Below, piece by piece: positions 32,402 to 36,162 of a stretch of DNA of 36,162 nucleotides. This stretch comes from Bacteroidales bacterium. GTDB lineage: Bacteria > Bacteroidota > Bacteroidia > Bacteroidales > UBA932. The position numbers and the translations under genes were made by a program. The notes under the pieces are model-generated. The model made no database searches. It was given only the letters and a program-made list of their open reading frames with translations, and was not told where the DNA came from. How positions within the stretch are numbered: position 1 is the stretch's first letter; every line of letters starts with the position of its first letter. The stretch is from the NCBI GenBank assembly GCA_017482565.1, contig JAFUMO010000044.1, forward strand, positions 1 to 36,162, given 5' to 3'.

Positions 32402-35356
32402 TTATTCTTCAACAAGTTCCAGACCCATATCAACCCCCTTGTGAGTAGCCGGAAGGCCGTATTTCATCCACACAGGCATAGGGGCACCCTTAAGGAAATG
32501 GTCCATGAACTGGGAGAGCCTGATGGTGTAGTCAAGGGCATTCACCCTCTTGCTTATATTATGGCTCTCATCATTATACTGCAGCATCCACACCTGCTTG
32601 CCCAACCTCCTCAAGGCAGTAAAATACTCAATGCCCTGGTACCAAGGAACCGCCTCATCGGCATCATTGTGCATGATAAGCAGAGGAGTGTTCACCTTGT
32701 GGGCGAAGAAAAGTGGTGAATTCTCCAGATAAAGCTCAAGGCCCCCCTCATCCCATAAAGTCTTGCCTATACGGCTCTGGGTATGCTCATACTGGAAATG
32801 CCTTACCACACCGCTTCCCCAGCGGATACCGCCGTAGGCACTGGTCATATTGGCAACAGGGGCGCCGGAACCGGCACACTTGAACATATCTGTCTGGGTA
32901 ACCAGGTAAGCCACCTGATAGCCGCCCCAGCTCTGTCCCTGGATTGCAACATTATCCTTATCAACCCATGGATTCCTGCAAAGCTCCTCCACACCTGAAA
33001 CTATGCAGTTGTATGCGCTCTTGCCCGGATGTCCCACAGTATAGTGGATATCAGGCATGAATACAAGGTAACCGTTGCTCACAAAATAGGTGATGTTAAT
33101 TGTGGAGCGGCTCACTGCAGGCTTCCTGTAAGAATGCTTGTACTGGCTTGAGGTCTCATAGAAATAAACCACCATAGGATACTTCCTTGAGGGGTCAAAA
33201 TCCTCAGGCTTGTAGAGCAGGCCCTCAAGTTCGCGGCCGTCATGCGCCTTCCAATAAACAGATTCGCAAGTACCCCAATTATAATCCGCCTGCTGCGGGT
33301 TGGAATTGGTAAGCTTGCGCGAAGTCTTGAACAGGTTATTTGTAACCCAAAGGTTTGTGCTCTCCACAAAATTCCCCTTGGTATAGGTTATCACATTTGC
33401 ATCCTTGGCCTTATTCAGATAACCGAGGGTAAAATCAGGCTCCATGACAAGTTCCCTCATGGGCATCAGCCTGCCCCTGCGGTTCTCCCTCATATAATAG
33501 CCTGTACCCTTGCTCTTGTTGTCAAAGGCTGTAAAATAGACATTGTCCCTCTTCCCTATAGGTTCCTTCTTTATGCCCGGAGTACCGTCGGGAAGCTGGA
33601 GGGCATCCCACCTCATCATCTTGAAGGTATAGCCCTTCTCCCTGCCAAGCCCCTGGGTAAGCATCACAGGGGCACGCTGTGCAAGAGGATCCACCTCCCA
33701 CACATCATACTTGTCATACACATAGAAAGTTGCCTCATCTGCACTCCAGCCCCCATTGCCATAGGCAGGAGCCATCTGCGGCTTGTCGTGAGATTCCTTC
33801 CACAAAGGGAAATGGATGCCGCTGGTGATGCACACAGGCTCACCGGCAGTATGGATCCCTTCTTCCATTGCCCTGTTTACACCGCGCAGGTCCAAAGAAT
33901 AGAACTGCTTGTGCCCGGGATTGTACCATACAAGGAAATTGCCCTCCGGAGAAGCAGAGATGTTTGAAGCATAAATCTCCCGGGCAACCATCCTTGAAGA
34001 GCCGTCCTTGAGGGAAATCAGGTAAAGGTCACAAACCGGATTTGCATCCCACTGGCTTCGCTTGTTATAGCGCTCACTGCTGAAAGAATAGGCATACTCA
34101 GCTCCCCACTCTGCCGGAATGGTAATGTTGGGATACTCAGGCTGTGCCAGACGCACCAGCTCCTGTGAGGCAGCCTTGCGGGTATTTGTATCCAGCGCAA
34201 CCCAGCTCAGATAGCTCCTCTTCAAGTGCATATTCTTCAGGTTCAGCTGATGCGTAGAAATGAAATCATCATTATAGTGCCACACATCTACCTTGGCCTG
34301 CTCCTGTTTACTTGTAGTATCCTTCTTTGGCTGAACCTTGGTAATGCCAAAGAAAAGCCTGTCACCTGCCTTATTGAAATTAAGGGCACGGTTGCGGGTA
34401 AGCACCATACCCTCAGGGATTCCCTTTAAGCTATTGTCTGCCACCCTATGAGCCTGTGCCCCCTGCCCATACAGGTCAAAAGTATATATCTCCACATTCT
34501 CATCCAGCGTTAGGGTAGTGTCAGTATTGGCATAAAAGGCAATGAACTTCTCATTAGCTGAAAGATAAGGCTTCATGATATCCCCCTTCTTGCCTGTCCT
34601 TAGGATAGAATCCCTGCCTCCCGTTGCAGGGTTGTAGGAATAGAGCTCCTTATATTCCTTTCCCGATGAATCCTCCCCTTTTGCAATGCAAAGGAGACGG
34701 TCCCCATTCTTGGTAAAGGAAATTACATCTACCCCCTTAAGGGTATCACAAACTGCATTCCTCTCCAAATCATACACCAAAGTGATTACCTCAGTCTTGG
34801 GCTTATTTTTTGATTTTGATGATTTGTCGGGAACAGTATCATTATTGGAAGGAAGAGGCTGCTTGTGCTCCACCTTGAATGCAATGAAACTTCCCCCCTC
34901 GCGCGGCACCTCCACACTCTTGAGGGCAGGGAATTTTGAAATCCTGCCGGTAGCCAGCTCCAGAATTCCCAGGGTATCCTTAGGAAGCTTGTCCCCTTTC
35001 AGCTTCTTCTGCTTGGCCTCCTTCTGCTGTGCATGTGCAGGCCTGATAGTAAGCACCAGATGTTTCCCCTGCGGAGAGAACTTGGTTCGAGCCCCCCTTG
35101 GAACAGTGACAGTTGCATTGGTTTTCAGGTTCATGACTGTAACCTTGCCATCATTCTCCTCCTTATTGGAATAAAAGGAGATCCACCTGCCGTCATCCGT
35201 AATTGCATACCCTCCAAGAGTCTCCCACTTATCATAAACTGAGTGATCCAATGCCGGTTTTGAAGAAGGTGCGGCAACAACCTTATCCTGTGAAAAAGCC
35301 ATTGTACTGCAAAACATTGCGGCCACAGAAAAGACAAAATAAACTAATCTTATCAT
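32402..35356 (-). CDS. S9-family prolyl-oligopeptidase-like protease
   Basis: A 984-residue secreted protease, first gene of the operon. Signal peptide MIRLVYFVFSVAAMFCSTMA. Residues to about 690 form a large beta-propeller-like region (WKESHDKPQMAPAYGNGGWS and similar blades); the C-terminal 250 residues are the alpha/beta hydrolase with nucleophile elbow GQSWGGYQVAYLV (Ser near 809), acid in MHNDADEAVPWYQG and base in NDESHNISKR. Such enzymes cut short peptides, often after proline or as dipeptidyl peptidases. An in-frame TTG at 35395 would add 13 residues, but the TATTTTTG -7 box (35365-35372) lies between it and ATG 35356, so the ATG is the start. Confidence 0.92.
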   Translation of the reverse strand: MIRLVYFVFSVAAMFCSTMAFSQDKVVAAPSSKPALDHSVYDKWETLGGYAITDDGRWISFYSNKEENDGKVTVMNLKTNATVTVPRGARTKFSPQGKHLVLTIRPAHAQQKEAKQKKLKGDKLPKDTLGILELATGRISKFPALKSVEVPREGGSFIAFKVEHKQPLPSNNDTVPDKSSKSKNKPKTEVITLVYDLERNAVCDTLKGVDVISFTKNGDRLLCIAKGEDSSGKEYKELYSYNPATGGRDSILRTGKKGDIMKPYLSANEKFIAFYANTDTTLTLDENVEIYTFDLYGQGAQAHRVADNSLKGIPEGMVLTRNRALNFNKAGDRLFFGITKVQPKKDTTSKQEQAKVDVWHYNDDFISTHQLNLKNMHLKRSYLSWVALDTNTRKAASQELVRLAQPEYPNITIPAEWGAEYAYSFSSERYNKRSQWDANPVCDLYLISLKDGSSRMVAREIYASNISASPEGNFLVWYNPGHKQFYSLDLRGVNRAMEEGIHTAGEPVCITSGIHFPLWKESHDKPQMAPAYGNGGWSADEATFYVYDKYDVWEVDPLAQRAPVMLTQGLGREKGYTFKMMRWDALQLPDGTPGIKKEPIGKRDNVYFTAFDNKSKGTGYYMRENRRGRLMPMRELVMEPDFTLGYLNKAKDANVITYTKGNFVESTNLWVTNNLFKTSRKLTNSNPQQADYNWGTCESVYWKAHDGRELEGLLYKPEDFDPSRKYPMVVYFYETSSQYKHSYRKPAVSRSTINITYFVSNGYLVFMPDIHYTVGHPGKSAYNCIVSGVEELCRNPWVDKDNVAIQGQSWGGYQVAYLVTQTDMFKCAGSGAPVANMTSAYGGIRWGSGVVRHFQYEHTQSRIGKTLWDEGGLELYLENSPLFFAHKVNTPLLIMHNDADEAVPWYQGIEYFTALRRLGKQVWMLQYNDESHNISKRVNALDYTIRLSQFMDHFLKGAPMPVWMKYGLPATHKGVDMGLELVEE

Positions 35357-35364
35357 AACGGCGG

Positions 35365-35396
35365 CAAAAATACCTAAACTTTCACATCCCCGCAAG
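35365..35396 (-). promoter_or_regulatory. Promoter of the protease/TonB operon
   Basis: Minus strand: CTTG (35396-35393), 20 bases, TATTTTTG (35372-35365). The ATG follows eight bases after the box, so the leader is at most a few bases. Confidence 0.5.
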
Positions 35397-35414
35397 CAGA
35401 TACAATAGCTAATT

Positions 35415-35586
35415 ATGGTTAAAATCCACTATCAGAAGTATCTTATTGAGGTACAGAACAGGCCTATGAGGAATATGCTTGAAAGAATCATCTACTACAC
35501 ATGCATGATGGTATAAAAACGATGGATGAACTCAAGAATGTACTGGCTTTACAGCAGCTGAAATTGAAAAAATCCAAGACAAATAG
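35415..35586 (+). pseudogene. Rpn/PD-(D/E)XK nuclease-transposase remnant
   Basis: From ATG 35415 a 33-residue frame reads KYLIEVQNRPMRNMLERIIYY, then TCMMV and a stop. This matches the IExQ...R..YY core of the Rpn/PD-(D/E)XK nuclease-transposase family common in Bacteroidota. After a frame change and deletion, ECTGFTAAEIEKIQDK with a TAG at 35584-35586 looks like the family's C-terminus. The N-terminal part and most of the second half (about 200 residues in total) are missing. A hairpin terminator follows at once. The remnant occupies the gap between the protease operon promoter and the FISUMP gene. Confidence 0.55.
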
Positions 35587-35590
35587 AACA

Positions 35591-35631
35591 AGCTCCATAA
35601 CTTTTTCCGGCAGTTATGGGGCTTATCTTTT
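35591..35631 (+). terminator. Terminator after the nuclease remnant
   Basis: AGCTCCATAACT (35591-35602) pairs fully with AGTTATGGGGCT (35612-35623), counting one U-G pair, and is followed by TATCTTTT. Confidence 0.75.
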
Positions 35632-35682
35632 GGGGAAAACTCTACAATCCAAGATTTAACCACAAAAATCAAGGATGACACC

Positions 35683-36162
35683 CTAAATTTTCTTCACGCA
35701 ACGGACAGAGAAGGCACTGTTAAATCCATAATCGTATCCTTTTCTATTTATATACAAAGAAGTACCAGATGAAACCCAATCAGCGCTCACGCCCCTTCCG
35801 ATGTACAAGTAAGAAGCAGAAGCAGCATTATTAATATCAGCAGCCCAGACATCTCCCACACCCTGCATATCCTTTCTGCCTGTGGATGCATAGTAACCAG
35901 AGCACGGATAGTACGTGTATTCATTATCCAATGCGTCAGGAGCATTATTTAGTGTTCCAAAATAATGTAAGCTTACTGTATTATCAGTTCCTCCTGCTGC
36001 ATCAATTCTCCATGCTCCATTGTTTACTTGATACTGAATGTTTTTTTGGCCATTATATACTTCCGATGAGGAAGTTTCAACTTCGTAAAATCTGTAAACA
36101 AATTCTCTGTTCAAATTATTATTTCCTGAGGACCCAATACTATGTACAAATCCAGAGTATGC
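35683..36162 (-). CDS. FISUMP/fimbrillin-type surface protein, C-terminal part
   Basis: The frame is open from the right edge of the window to a TAG-type stop at 35683, at least 159 codons; the gene's start is outside. The end is characteristic of Bacteroidota surface proteins with a FISUMP (Fibrobacter major paralogous) or related fimbrillin-like domain: YYPCSGYYASTGRKDMQGVG, DVWAADINNAASASYLYIG and the terminal SAFSVRCVKK, in which a cysteine near the end pairs with one in the PCSGY motif. It is rich in N, S, Y and G. Function is likely in adhesion or surface structure, not proven. A TTG at 36114 is not a credible start since the frame continues upstream. Confidence 0.75.
   Translation of the reverse strand, partial: AYSGFVHSIGSSGNNNLNREFVYRFYEVETSSSEVYNGQKNIQYQVNNGAWRIDAAGGTDNTVSLHYFGTLNNAPDALDNEYTYYPCSGYYASTGRKDMQGVGDVWAADINNAASASYLYIGRGVSADWVSSGTSLYINRKGYDYGFNSAFSVRCVKKI

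Noticed and set aside
33242-33967. 241-codon open frame antisense to the S9 protease gene
   Set aside because: It has no promoter or domain, its composition follows the complement of the protease codons, and the sense frame has clear catalytic motifs and a signal peptide.
1-36162. CRISPR arrays, complete tRNA or rRNA genes, and replication origins
   Set aside because: No regularly spaced repeats, cloverleaf with intact stems or origin-like repeat cluster was found on either strand; the only RNA-like match is the partial end at 4728-4750.

Overview
The window reads as chromosomal DNA of a Bacteroidota, most likely a gut or host-associated member of the Bacteroidales. The signs are the TAnnTTTG-type -7 boxes upstream of many genes, the near absence of Shine-Dalgarno sequences, and families largely confined to this phylum (DUF3244-like, DUF3810, DUF4876, DUF6850, a FISUMP-type surface protein, a TonB-dependent receptor with an N-terminal carboxypeptidase-regulatory-like domain). 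No genus can be named from the sequence alone.

Bases 1-5.8 kb are an accessory, decaying region. It holds a DDE transposase gene, a small secreted DUF3244-like protein, an AT-rich gene for a membrane-spanning TPR/helix-turn-helix regulator, and then a graveyard. The graveyard contains a tyrosine-integrase start with two in-frame stops fused to the tail of a DUF3987-like primase/helicase protein, a DUF4143-type ATPase with its middle deleted, and a DUF3810 gene with its middle deleted. A smaller graveyard lies at 35.4-35.6 kb (an Rpn-type nuclease remnant), just before a partial FISUMP protein that runs off the right edge.

Bases 5.8-24.2 kb are ordinary chromosomal genes of about 40-48% GC by eye. 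They are a sugar acetyltransferase and a TauE/SafE exporter, an L-serine ammonia-lyase, and a compact four-gene module for ammonifying nitrite reduction (nrfH-nrfA-resB-ccsA, i.e. enzyme, quinol-oxidising partner and System II heme attachment). Then come a queuosine-precursor transporter, a lipoprotein, a hotdog thioesterase, a DUF2147 protein, a PgpH-type 7TM-HD phosphodiesterase in tandem with a serine hydrolase, and a secreted esterase. A 39-residue membrane peptide translationally coupled to an MFS transporter is followed by an MBL-fold hydrolase, a nitroreductase and an NCS2 purine permease.

Bases 24.5-35.4 kb form one tight five-gene operon on the minus strand: S9 prolyl-oligopeptidase-like protease, C25/gingipain-like clan CD cysteine protease, TonB-dependent receptor, DUF4876 lipoprotein, DUF6850 outer-membrane barrel. 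This is the best candidate for a poorly described system. It looks like an envelope protein/peptide-scavenging machine in which proteases and the uptake receptor are co-transcribed without a SusD partner.

Two intergenic structures deserve attention: a nested palindrome filling 15225-15355 between convergent genes, and a 164-bp element with 26-bp imperfect inverted ends at 24266-24429 that folds into further hairpins. Several starts were revised because a promoter -7 box lies downstream of the longer start (TauE, NrfH, thioesterase, S9 protease).
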